The notes under the pieces were generated by a model that searched no databases, was not told where the DNA came from, and saw only the letters and a list, made by a program, of their open reading frames with translations. The position numbers and the translations under genes are program-made. This document shows positions 1 through 8,052 of a stretch of 64,000 bases of DNA, piece after piece (within the stretch, counting starts at the first letter, position 1; every line of letters begins with the position of its first letter). Source of the stretch: an uncultured Veillonella sp. (GTDB lineage Bacteria; Bacillota; Negativicutes; Veillonellales; Veillonellaceae); NCBI RefSeq assembly GCF_934230905.1, contig NZ_CAKQFJ010000003.1:37408-101407 (forward strand), written 5' to 3'.

Positions 1-1147
1 TCTTTGTAGCAACACGAACGTTCACAAGAACTTGTGGGTATTTTGTCATGATGCCAGCCAATTCAGAAAGTGGTTGGCCTTTTTCTTTTACAAGAGCCGC
101 CACTTGAACAGCAGTCAACATGCCATCACCAGTTGTGTTATGATCGAGGAAAATAACGTGACCAGATTGTTCACCGCCAATGGAAAGGTCGTGTTCACGC
201 ATATATTCCAATACATAACGGTCACCAACAGCAGTGGAAACGGTTTTCATACCGAGTTCTTCAGCCGCTTTGTGGAAGCCGATATTACTCATAACGGTAC
301 CAACTACAGTATCGCCTTTGAGTTTGCCTTCTTCTTTCAATTTTAGAGCACATAGTAGCATAATTTGGTCTCCATCGAGGACTTGACCTTTTTCGTCTAC
401 TAACAAGCAACGGTCAGCATCGCCATCATTGGCAATGCCTAAATCAGCATGGTGTTGTTGAACAGCTACTTGCAATCCTTCAATATGTGTAGAGCCACAG
501 TGATGGTTAATATTCAATCCATCTGGATTTACATTGATATTGATTACTTTAGCACCAAGGCCAGACAAAATTTCTGGACCTACACTAGAAGCGGCACCAT
601 TAGCACCATCATAAACGATAGTCATACCTTCGAGGGATGTATCTATAGTATGGCGAACAAAGTGAGCATAGTGATGTGCAAGATTTGCATTATACTCTAC
701 ATGACCAATGCCAGCACCTGTAGGACGAGGTAATTCATTATCTGCACTTTGACGTACATATACTTCTAATTGATCTTCCACTTCGTCTGGTAATTTAAAG
801 CCACTACCATCAAAAAATTTAATACCATTATCTGGGAATGGGTTATGAGATGCAGAAATAACAGCGCCCGCATCAAAGCCTTGTTGTTTTACTAGGTAGG
901 CTACAGCAGGTGTAGGAATTACGCCTGCCATAACTACATTACCACCTACAGAACAAATACCAGATGCCAATGCACATTCCAACATGGATCCAGAGATACG
1001 CGTATCTCTACCAATTAAAAATGTAGGATGTTCTTTTTCTTTACCAAAATGTGTTGCTGCTGCACGTCCCAAATGGTATGCCAATTCAGGTGTTAAAAAT
1101 TCATTAACAACGCCACGTACACCATCAGTACCAAATAATCGAGCCAT
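1..1147 (-). CDS. glmM: Phosphoglucosamine mutase GlmM (C-terminus cut by window edge)
   Basis: GlmM converts glucosamine-6-phosphate to glucosamine-1-phosphate, the step before UDP-GlcNAc for peptidoglycan and lipopolysaccharide. Read from the complement, the protein starts MARLFGTDGVRG and carries the phosphoserine loop ISASHNP (active Ser near residue 100) and the metal-binding DGDADR motif, both diagnostic of the family. About 382 residues are visible; the family is about 450, so the C-terminal phosphate-binding domain lies outside the window. GGAGGAAAAT directly before the ATG fixes the start. It is the last visible gene of the cdaA-cdaR cluster, the usual neighbourhood in Firmicutes, where CdaA, CdaR and GlmM proteins interact. 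Confidence 0.95.
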   Translation of the reverse strand, partial: MARLFGTDGVRGVVNEFLTPELAYHLGRAAATHFGKEKEHPTFLIGRDTRISGSMLECALASGICSVGGNVVMAGVIPTPAVAYLVKQQGFDAGAVISASHNPFPDNGIKFFDGSGFKLPDEVEDQLEVYVRQSADNELPRPTGAGIGHVEYNANLAHHYAHFVRHTIDTSLEGMTIVYDGANGAASSVGPEILSGLGAKVININVNPDGLNINHHCGSTHIEGLQVAVQQHHADLGIANDGDADRCLLVDEKGQVLDGDQIMLLCALKLKEEGKLKGDTVVGTVMSNIGFHKAAEELGMKTVSTAVGDRYVLEYMREHDLSIGGEQSGHVIFLDHNTTGDGMLTAVQVAALVKEKGQPLSELAGIMTKYPQVLVNVRVATK

Positions 1148-1194
1148 ATTTTCCTCCGTCTACAAACGAATGTATTTCTATCTATGTTGTGTGT

Positions 1195-1203
1195 ATTATA
1201 TCA
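1195..1203 (-). promoter_or_regulatory. Possible extended -10 promoter for glmM
   Basis: On the minus strand TGATATAAT forms an extended -10 about 48 bases before the glmM start. No good -35 hexamer precedes it. It would let glmM be transcribed apart from the genes upstream; this is inference from the motif only. Confidence 0.35.
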
Positions 1204-1277
1204 CACGAGTTTGTACTATTTATAAAATCAAGTAGACTTTCACAAAATTGATACATATATATCTATGTATGAAAGTA

Positions 1278-2879
1278 TCAAGCATTAGGTTTAGCATACA
1301 TGCTCATACAAGCAATTGCTGTTTCTGCACCATCTAAGGCAGCACTCATGATACCACCTGCATAGCCAGCACCTTCCCCCATTGGGTAAAAGCCACCCAC
1401 CGTAGTGGATACACGATTATCATCACGGCCCATACGAAGAGGTGAGGATGTCCGTGTTTCAACGCCAGTCATGCAAATATCAGGATGATCAAACCCTTTG
1501 ATGCGGCGTCCCCAATACGGTAAAGCTCGCTCTAAAACAGCGGATACATACTCAGGTAAGCATTGATGCAAATCACAATCTACAATATGAGGCTCATAGC
1601 TATGAATAGTACTTTCAACAGATGGCGCATCAGATTGCCCCAAGAAAGCACCCACCGTTTGAGCTGGTGCATTGTAGTTTGAACCACCTAACTCATATGC
1701 TTTGCATTCCCATTCCCGTTGAAAAGCTACGCCATCTAATGGATGTGTGCCAAAATCATCAGGACCTACGTTCACGACGATAGCACTATTAGCCACGCCA
1801 CTATCACGCGCATATAAGCTCATTCCGTTGGTTACAACCCCACCTGGTTCAGATGCAGATGCTACCACTTGTCCACCAGGACACATGCAGAAACTATAAG
1901 CTGTACGCCCCGATTTCTTATCATGATATACCAAGGAATACTCCGCAGCACCTAGACCTAAGCTCTTCGGATCCACACCATACTGAGAATGATCGATAAC
2001 TTCTTGTGGATGTTCAATACGAACACCAATAGCAAATGGCTTAGCTATCATATCGATACCGCGTTTAAATAGCATCTCATATGTATCTCGGGCACTATGA
2101 CCAACGCCAGATAAAACCAACGTTGTATCAATACGCTCAGATCCATTCACCTCAATACCGACTATACGGCCATCATCAATGAATACATCTGTCACTTTAG
2201 CACCGAAGCGTACCTCACCGCCCCACTCAATAATGCGCTCACGCATAGCTTTTACCATATGACGCAATTTATCTGTTCCTACATGAGGTTTATGTTTATA
2301 TAAGATTTCTTCAGGTGCACCAAACTCTACAAAATATTTAGAAATTTCATGCAACCGCGGATGTGTAACGCGAGTAGTCAACTTACCATCAGAAAATGTG
2401 CCGGCCCCACCTTCACCGAATTGAACATTCGATTCCGGTTTAAAGGATCCCGTTTTCCAAAATGTTTCCACATCCTTTGCACGCGTATCTACATCCTGCC
2501 CTCGTTCCAACACGATAGGTCGATAGCCTTCACGGGCTAAATAAAAAGCAGCCATCATACCTGCTGGACCAAACCCCATGACAACAGGTCTATGTGCGAG
2601 AGGTCTGTCACCAATTACAATCGGTTCAGGGTCCTCTGGTGTAAACAAGGTAACATCCTTTTGCTTACCTAATTTTTTAATAAGTTTTTCTTCATGTTGC
2701 GCCTCTACAAAAAGAGTATATACAAATACAATGTTAGGTTTTTTACGTGCATCTACAGCCCGTCTCACAACATGTATCCTTTGTATATGCCCTTTTAATT
2801 GAGGGTATTTCTTTTCTACTATGTCTTCAATTGTAGCCTTTACAGTGACAGCTACGCGAAGATTTATTATTCTTATCAT
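1278..2879 (-). CDS. FAD-dependent dehydrogenase, COG2509 type
   Basis: 533 residues. An N-terminal segment of roughly 90 residues (RRAVDARKKPNI region) precedes a Rossmann FAD-binding domain with VVMGFGPAGMMAAFYLAREG and ERG at the end of the second strand. Further signatures are the GEGGAGTFSDGKL motif and a C-terminal FYPMGEGAGYAGGIMSAA segment that closes the FAD site. This layout matches the uncharacterised FAD dehydrogenases of COG2509; no substrate is established. It starts two bases after cdaR ends and precedes glmM, so it belongs to the cda-glmM transcript. The ribosome-binding site is weak, suggesting coupling to cdaR translation. The family call is firm; the function is unknown. 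Confidence 0.85.
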   Translation of the reverse strand: MIRIINLRVAVTVKATIEDIVEKKYPQLKGHIQRIHVVRRAVDARKKPNIVFVYTLFVEAQHEEKLIKKLGKQKDVTLFTPEDPEPIVIGDRPLAHRPVVMGFGPAGMMAAFYLAREGYRPIVLERGQDVDTRAKDVETFWKTGSFKPESNVQFGEGGAGTFSDGKLTTRVTHPRLHEISKYFVEFGAPEEILYKHKPHVGTDKLRHMVKAMRERIIEWGGEVRFGAKVTDVFIDDGRIVGIEVNGSERIDTTLVLSGVGHSARDTYEMLFKRGIDMIAKPFAIGVRIEHPQEVIDHSQYGVDPKSLGLGAAEYSLVYHDKKSGRTAYSFCMCPGGQVVASASEPGGVVTNGMSLYARDSGVANSAIVVNVGPDDFGTHPLDGVAFQREWECKAYELGGSNYNAPAQTVGAFLGQSDAPSVESTIHSYEPHIVDCDLHQCLPEYVSAVLERALPYWGRRIKGFDHPDICMTGVETRTSSPLRMGRDDNRVSTTVGGFYPMGEGAGYAGGIMSAALDGAETAIACMSMYAKPNA

Positions 2880-2881
2880 AT

Positions 2882-3799
2882 CTATGCTTTTCTTTGTATA
2901 TCTACTGTTACATGAACCGTAGTCACCTTACTTGTAAGACCATCAGGAATTACTAAATTATAGGTAGAATCGATAGGTGCTGTAGCATTACTAATATCAA
3001 TAGCTTCTGTTTTTAATTCAGAAACAGCATCCACCATTTCTTCACGTCCTGTAATTGTTATTTGTACAGGTTGAATCGTAATTCCTTTAACTTCATAGCC
3101 GTCCGCTACTTGACCTATAGTCGTCGCCGATACAGGTACAGCTTTATCTTTTCTAAGTAAGTTTAGTTCGTACTGTGCTTGACCTTGTGTTGGACTGATA
3201 TTCACACTAAGCACATTTCCCGCATTATCCCAAGCTTCTAAATCGGCTACAGCACTAAAGTTTTTAGTTTGTCCAGCTACATTAACCTTCATTACTACAC
3301 GTGTTGCTGCCATTACTTGTTGTTTACGACCAGATACCGTTACTTCCTTAGGAATCACTGTAACTGACTTCAAGGCTACATTATCTGGAATTTGACCTAT
3401 TGGTACAATTTCAACAGGTAGTTTTTTTGATGCATATTCATCTACATTAATCGTTACCGTATCAGGCTTAACCTCTACTAACGTCATACCCGATGGTGGA
3501 TTAAAACGAATCGTTACATTATTTTGACCAGTGGTAACACCAGATGCATCAATATAGGCCTTAAGGTTTTCAGATTTTAAATTAATAATCGTATCACGCG
3601 GTCCACTAAGCGTAACACGAACAAATTGTGGTGTATCTTCAATAATATAATTAGATGCTAAATTTTGCACCTGTACAGGTACCGTATAAGAAACCTCCAT
3701 CACAGGGTTTTGGTCACGCATGATGAAAAACCACATGACGATGGCTGCTAATAATGAAAGTATTTTTGCAGGCCAGTTACGTTTTAAGTGAATCATCAT
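2882..3799 (-). CDS. cdaR: CdaR, YbbR-domain regulator of diadenylate cyclase
   Basis: One N-terminal transmembrane helix (ILSLLAAIVMWFFIM) anchors an extracytoplasmic chain of YbbR repeats rich in beta strands, for example YTVPVQVQNLA, VTLSGPRDTI and the later VTISGRKQ and ITITGREEM segments. In Firmicutes this protein binds and modulates CdaA. The start chosen is the ATG at 3799, which gives a four-base ATGA overlap with cdaA and has GGGTGG upstream; a GTG at 3820 is also open but is buried in cdaA and has no better binding site. The length of about 305 residues suits a member with three or so YbbR repeats. Confidence 0.88.
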   Translation of the reverse strand: MMIHLKRNWPAKILSLLAAIVMWFFIMRDQNPVMEVSYTVPVQVQNLASNYIIEDTPQFVRVTLSGPRDTIINLKSENLKAYIDASGVTTGQNNVTIRFNPPSGMTLVEVKPDTVTINVDEYASKKLPVEIVPIGQIPDNVALKSVTVIPKEVTVSGRKQQVMAATRVVMKVNVAGQTKNFSAVADLEAWDNAGNVLSVNISPTQGQAQYELNLLRKDKAVPVSATTIGQVADGYEVKGITIQPVQITITGREEMVDAVSELKTEAIDISNATAPIDSTYNLVIPDGLTSKVTTVHVTVDIQRKA

Positions 3800-4608
3800 C
3801 TCTTGCCACCCCATTTCCACATACTCGTAATATTTTGACGAGGTCTTTCCATAAATGTACGAAGAGCCTCTTTAATTTGGTCTTCTGGCAAATGACGATA
3901 AATATGACCACCATATGTGTACGAAATAACGCCTGTTTCTTCACTGACAACAACGACAACAGCATCCGTTTGTTCAGATAAACCAATCGCTGCACGGTGA
4001 CGAGTACCAAGTTCAGTGCTCAATGTACGATCCTCTGTAAGTGGTAACAAACAACCTGCAGCCTGAATACGTCCATTACGAATAATCATGGCACCATCAT
4101 GAAGTGGCGTACTAGGAACGAAAATATTTTTAATCAGTTCCCGACTCAGTACCGCATCAACAATAATACCTGTATCGATAAAGTCATTTAATCCTACTTC
4201 ACGTTCAAATACTATAAGAGCCCCCGTATGTTCACGAGACATCACACGAGCAGCAGCCATCACTTCATTGATGGCCATATCCATTTCTTCTTCGTTTACA
4301 TTCTGTGCTTTACTAAAAATACGTCCCCGCCCCAATTGTTCTAAGGCACGGCGTAATTCTGGTTGAAATACGACAGGCAAAGCAAAGAGAATAACCGTCA
4401 TCCCCTGTTGAAGAATCCAGTTAATTACATACAAATTCATTACATGGCTTAATACATTCAAAATAGCCAAAAACAATAACCCTTTTAACAAGGCTACAGC
4501 TCGTGTATCCTTTAAGAGTTTATACATATAATAAATACCAATAGCAACCGTCAAGATGTCGATAACATCAAGGACCCTAAAGGTATGTATGAGAGCTTCA
4601 AAATGCAT
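3796..4608 (-). CDS. cdaA: Diadenylate cyclase CdaA (c-di-AMP synthase)
   Basis: CdaA makes cyclic di-AMP from two ATP at the membrane. Three hydrophobic helices fall at about residues 15-30, 40-58 and 62-80. The DAC domain follows, with the catalytic DGA at residues 171-173 (in PLHDGAMIIRNGR) and the RHR motif at 203-205 (in GTRHRAAIGLSE). The length of 270 residues is normal. AAGGAGTTGCGAAT precedes the ATG. It is first in the cdaA-cdaR-COG2509-glmM series, which ties the second messenger to cell-wall precursor supply and osmotic control. All catalytic signatures are intact. Confidence 0.96.
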   Translation of the reverse strand: MHFEALIHTFRVLDVIDILTVAIGIYYMYKLLKDTRAVALLKGLLFLAILNVLSHVMNLYVINWILQQGMTVILFALPVVFQPELRRALEQLGRGRIFSKAQNVNEEEMDMAINEVMAAARVMSREHTGALIVFEREVGLNDFIDTGIIVDAVLSRELIKNIFVPSTPLHDGAMIIRNGRIQAAGCLLPLTEDRTLSTELGTRHRAAIGLSEQTDAVVVVVSEETGVISYTYGGHIYRHLPEDQIKEALRTFMERPRQNITSMWKWGGKR

Positions 4609-4631
4609 ATTCGCAACTCCTTATACAAAAT

Positions 4632-4666
4632 AATAAGGTACAACTATCATTTTAGCTGCACCTTAT
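4632..4666 (-). terminator. Likely terminator after the molybdenum hydroxylase operon
   Basis: AATAAGGT and ACCTTAT arms enclose a shorter inner pairing, and the minus-strand reading continues into TTATTTTG. It lies between the end of the XdhC-like gene and cdaA, both on the minus strand. Stem pairing is imperfect, so confidence is moderate. Confidence 0.45.
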
Positions 4667-4707
4667 ATTTTATCGTATTTTATGAGCACTGTAAATTTAA
4701 AACGAAG

Positions 4708-5022
4708 CTACACATTTTGTGTTTCAATCCACACATCCATGCAACCACCGCATACCATACCTTCTTTTACAGCTACATCATCATTTAGTTTTACTTCAAT
4801 ACGTCGATGTTGTTCTTTTTTCTTCATAGAATCAATAGCACTTAAGCGTATTTCATTTTCAGCTCGACCTCCACCGATAGTACCAAAAATAGATCCATCT
4901 GGAAATACGACCATCGAAGTACCTGCTTTACGAGGCGTAGAGCCAGCAGTATGAAGAATCGTAGCTACCGCTAGCGTTTCATTCGTGCGTTGACTCAAAT
5001 ATTCTACAAACTCACGATTCAT
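4708..5022 (-). CDS. Small XdhC/CoxI-family protein (N-terminal domain only)
   Basis: About 104 residues from the ATG at 5022, which overlaps the upstream gene by 11 bases; longer upstream starts would lie inside that gene. It contains the complete XdhC/CoxI N-terminal signature: HTAGSTPRKAGTSM, then GTIGGGRAENE, then VCGGCMDVWIE near the end. XdhC proteins hold and sulfurate (or selenate) the molybdenum cofactor before insertion into hydroxylases. There is no Rossmann domain; that part is carried by the neighbouring gene. A stand-alone domain acting with the larger partner is more likely than a broken gene, because each protein has its own start. Confidence 0.8.
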   Translation of the reverse strand: MNREFVEYLSQRTNETLAVATILHTAGSTPRKAGTSMVVFPDGSIFGTIGGGRAENEIRLSAIDSMKKKEQHRRIEVKLNDDVAVKEGMVCGGCMDVWIETQNV

Positions 5023-5743
5023 GTGTTGCCACTCTCTTTCTACGTAAAAATTGACCTTGTTTACCACGTACGACTGCAAGATATTCACTTACAATAGATA
5101 ATGCAATTTCCTCTGGTGTTTGAGCACCAAGATCTAAACCAATAGGAGCATAAATCATGTCTAACTCTTCTTGCGTCCAACCTTTAGATTTTAAATTCTC
5201 CAATGCATAATGAATGCGTTGTTGACTACCCATAACGCCCATATAAGTAGGCAATCGATCTCTCAATTGTTCCAAGCACGTATTATCAAATTCATGGGCT
5301 CTCGTAACAATAATAAAGCCATTATATTCATCAAGAGGTAACTTGTCTCTAAAATCATTCAAAGGCAAACATTTTCTTGTTACACGCTCATCAAAGAATT
5401 CAGGCACCACATACTCTGGACGATCATCAACTACTGTAACACGACAACCTATAAATAAAAGTAAGTCTGTAATAGCACGGCTCACATGGCCTGCCCCCAG
5501 TACAAGTACAGAGGGATCCTTTTCAACAGGTTCAACAAAACACTCTGTACTGCCAAACATACATAGAGCATTCGGCTTAATCGCCTTTGATGTAAAACCT
5601 TCTATTGCATCACCATATAAGACATCACCATCTTGAGTATAAATTGTCCTATCCCCTTGGCGAGGTCCCGATAAAACAGTCACCAAAAAGGTTGGTTCCA
5701 TCACCTGTAGTCGGTCTTTCATAATATCATAAATGCTTTCCAT
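5012..5743 (-). CDS. xdhC: XdhC-family molybdenum hydroxylase maturation factor (Rossmann domain)
   Basis: The C-terminal half is a clear XdhC Rossmann domain: VLVLGAGHVSRAITD, VTVVDDRPEYV, TRAHEFDN and YMGVMGSQQR. The first 85 or so residues look like a degenerate XdhC/CoxI domain that keeps only ECFVEPVE and lacks the GSTPR and CGG motifs. Those motifs are present in the next gene (4708-5022), so the two proteins look complementary. The start at 5743 is favoured by AAAGGA seven bases upstream; an ATG at 5758 has no binding site. The likely role is loading sulfur or selenium onto the cytidylylated molybdenum cofactor of the dehydrogenase encoded upstream. Confidence 0.85.
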   Translation of the reverse strand: MESIYDIMKDRLQVMEPTFLVTVLSGPRQGDRTIYTQDGDVLYGDAIEGFTSKAIKPNALCMFGSTECFVEPVEKDPSVLVLGAGHVSRAITDLLLFIGCRVTVVDDRPEYVVPEFFDERVTRKCLPLNDFRDKLPLDEYNGFIIVTRAHEFDNTCLEQLRDRLPTYMGVMGSQQRIHYALENLKSKGWTQEELDMIYAPIGLDLGAQTPEEIALSIVSEYLAVVRGKQGQFLRRKRVATHES

Positions 5744-6539
5744 CTCTATTCCTTTCATAGTCCCATGCAGTAACAGCCTCTAAAACACCGCCACCAACAG
5801 CTAGGGATTTATCAGAAATACTATAACAATGAGACTCCTCACAACGAGCATCTACATCCGCTAATTTAAAATGATCAGATACAATGAGACCACTTTTTAA
5901 AATACCTCGTAATATACCTGTAATTTTTGCACGTATTGGTTCTTCATCAACATAACCAATTACTTCATTAGCTTGTACCTCATCCCCAATATGGCGTTTT
6001 GCAGTAAACAATCCACTCTTTGGAGAATGTATCACACGTTCATGAGTATAACCACCTACGTTACCAGGGATTCCCGTGTTAGGTTCTGCTTCGCCATCAT
6101 AAATACAACGGCCTAAATGATGACCACGCATAGTTTCAATCACTACATTCACATCACGACCTGCACTAAATCCAGGACCTACACCGATAACAAAAGGTGC
6201 ATCGAGTCTCGTAGTCCCTAAGTTCTTTTTAGCCAAAATGGCATCGACAACAACATCTGGATGCAGTTGTTCTAATAGCTCTTCATAGGACGATGTAACA
6301 ACAGGAATCACTCCTTGTGCTAAAGTATCCTGAATTTCATCGATGCACACATGACGGACAACTAACCTTTCAAGAATCATTTCACCGCAATGAACAGCAT
6401 TGCCATAACTAACCTCTCTACGAATCATAGTAGGTATAGCTATTTCATTAACCACTACAGGGTACCCTGCACGTCTCAATCTATAAATAGCACCGGAGGC
6501 GATGTCTCCGCCTCCGCGCACAAGTATTAAAGGTTTCAT
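5727..6539 (-). CDS. yqeB: YqeB-family protein of selenium-dependent molybdenum hydroxylase systems
   Basis: 270 residues starting MKPLILVRGGGDIASGAIYRL, the hallmark N-terminus of the YqeB/EF2563 family. Later segments include GVGPGFSAGRDVNVVIETMRG, NTGIPGNVGG and a GYVDEEPIRAKITGILRG strand-rich region. The family is known from comparative genomics to co-occur with SelD and YqeC around labile-selenium molybdenum hydroxylases; its biochemical activity is not established. GAGGGTGT precedes the ATG, and the gene overlaps the preceding cytidylyltransferase stop by four bases (ATGA), indicating translational coupling. Confidence 0.88.
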   Translation of the reverse strand: MKPLILVRGGGDIASGAIYRLRRAGYPVVVNEIAIPTMIRREVSYGNAVHCGEMILERLVVRHVCIDEIQDTLAQGVIPVVTSSYEELLEQLHPDVVVDAILAKKNLGTTRLDAPFVIGVGPGFSAGRDVNVVIETMRGHHLGRCIYDGEAEPNTGIPGNVGGYTHERVIHSPKSGLFTAKRHIGDEVQANEVIGYVDEEPIRAKITGILRGILKSGLIVSDHFKLADVDARCEESHCYSISDKSLAVGGGVLEAVTAWDYERNRDGKHL

Positions 6540-7270
6540 ACACCCTCACTTTCACGATGTTGTAAATCGTTATAATCCTCTGGCGTATCTATATCAAATC
6601 CCCATTCAGGAATAATACTTACATATTCTACAAAATTATGCCCCGCACCGCGAATAATCGTTCGACCGCCTTGATCCCCCTCGATTTGTTGCAAAGCCTC
6701 AAACCAATGGGTCCCAAACAAAACGGGGTTCCCGAGATGCTGCGTAGGTCCATATTTAGGTACTACGATTGACCTATTAGTTTCATCCCTATGTTGTTGA
6801 AAGCTAGCGATAAGTTTTTCAATAACCATAGAATCTAGTAACGGTTGATCAGATACAGAGCATATAATACCATCTAAAGGGTACGTGCCAAATGTATTCA
6901 TCAAGTATTGCACGCCTAATGCGATAGATGTACCTTGACCTAAAGCAGAAGAACTATTATGAGCAATGGAAAATCCATAACTGCTAGCAATACGGTCAAT
7001 ATCGTGGTCCCCACCTGTAACGGCAACCATAGGATAGTTTTCTAAATCCCATGAAGAATTACTTTGTTCCCATCCAACTTGTAATGCATGACATACAGCA
7101 TCAAGGATGGTCTTTCCTCTCCAGGGGAGTAGTTGTTTATTTTCCCCCATTCTTCGCGACTGCCCTGCTGCTAACAGAACAATACCAATACGAGGACTTT
7201 CTCGTGAAAGGGCGCCCCCTAAGGAGGCGCTTTCACATGTCTTATATTCCATTTCGGTACCTAACGACAT
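6536..7270 (-). CDS. MocA-like molybdenum cofactor cytidylyltransferase
   Basis: The nucleotidyltransferase signature GIVLLAAGQSRRMGENKQLLPW is at residues 29-50, followed by SDQPLLDS (metal/nucleotide site) and GNPVLFGTHWF, as in the MocA/MobA family. MocA makes molybdopterin cytosine dinucleotide, the cofactor form of xanthine dehydrogenase-type enzymes. From memory of the literature, Veillonella xanthine dehydrogenase was reported to contain this form, which fits. The start at 7270 overlaps yqeC by 10 bases and has no clear ribosome-binding site; the in-frame ATG at 7252 is an alternative. The N-terminal 25 residues are unlike the family and may not all be translated. Confidence 0.82.
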   Translation of the reverse strand: MSLGTEMEYKTCESASLGGALSRESPRIGIVLLAAGQSRRMGENKQLLPWRGKTILDAVCHALQVGWEQSNSSWDLENYPMVAVTGGDHDIDRIASSYGFSIAHNSSSALGQGTSIALGVQYLMNTFGTYPLDGIICSVSDQPLLDSMVIEKLIASFQQHRDETNRSIVVPKYGPTQHLGNPVLFGTHWFEALQQIEGDQGGRTIIRGAGHNFVEYVSIIPEWGFDIDTPEDYNDLQHRESEGV

Positions 7271-8019
7271 TGAATAATACGTCGAATTTCACAGCTAGCT
7301 TTATAGCCATCAGCCAATACAATAGCAGTAATATCACTATCCACAACATGACTGATAAAATCATCAATCATGCGATGTTGTACTGTATCATAGCCAGTAC
7401 AAAACAAAATTTTCTTACCTTTGCTATACTGAAAAAGCCCTTGTTTATGAAGAACAATTTGAGCAAGCATATGGGGCGTTACAACGGCACCTTCTTCTCG
7501 ACACACAATGGATTGCACTAATTCTAAATTATGCACATGATCTTCATCAAGTGATGCACCCAACATTTGAAGATTGACTACCCCTATAGTTGTCTTTGTG
7601 TGATTAGGGATAACAGGTTCTGTATGTTTAGGCGCCTTAAGCCATTTTTCCTTAGCACCATCTGCTTCTACGACAATTTGCCAATTAGGATGTAATGCAC
7701 TAAGGCCATCGATACTTTCACAATCTACAGCATCAACCTTAGTTCTCGTAATACCACTAAACCAAGCCCCACAATACCCCTGTTGAATACGTTTTGTACA
7801 ATACTCATCAACATGGTTAATGTCCTTTGTATAAACGGGCTCATATTGAGCCACTTGTGATTCATACAAATGTGTCGTAGTCGTTACTACAACAGGTTGT
7901 CCTTGCAATCTACCATACTCGACAAGCTTAGATAAAACCGTTGTTTTTCCGCCAGCACCAACCAATGCAACAATGCCGGGTTGAATAAGACGATTCCAAT
8001 ACTGCGTTTGTGATATCAT
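7261..8019 (-). CDS. yqeC: YqeC, putative selenium cofactor biosynthesis protein
   Basis: 252 residues with a P-loop near the N-terminus (VALVGAGGKTTVL), a VVTTTTHL strand, and IVVEADGAKEKWLKAPKHTEPVIP, the family signature. YqeC occurs with YqeB near selenium-dependent molybdenum hydroxylases; a role in making or inserting the labile selenium cofactor is proposed from genome context, not proven. AAAGGGGG lies upstream of the ATG. It sits 33 bases after the molybdenum-binding subunit in the same direction, so it is part of that operon. Confidence 0.88.
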   Translation of the reverse strand: MISQTQYWNRLIQPGIVALVGAGGKTTVLSKLVEYGRLQGQPVVVTTTTHLYESQVAQYEPVYTKDINHVDEYCTKRIQQGYCGAWFSGITRTKVDAVDCESIDGLSALHPNWQIVVEADGAKEKWLKAPKHTEPVIPNHTKTTIGVVNLQMLGASLDEDHVHNLELVQSIVCREEGAVVTPHMLAQIVLHKQGLFQYSKGKKILFCTGYDTVQHRMIDDFISHVVDSDITAIVLADGYKASCEIRRIIQCR

Positions 8020-8052
8020 AGCACGAGGCCCCCTTTAGGAATGAAGGAATAG

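Noticed and set aside
3777..4010. Open frame inside cdaA
   Set aside because: It lies wholly in another frame of the well-supported cdaA/cdaR genes and has no binding site or recognisable protein.
5012..5022. Frameshift breaking a single xdhC
   Set aside because: Each part has its own start, the larger part keeps a remnant N-terminal domain, and paired XdhC proteins are plausible in such operons.
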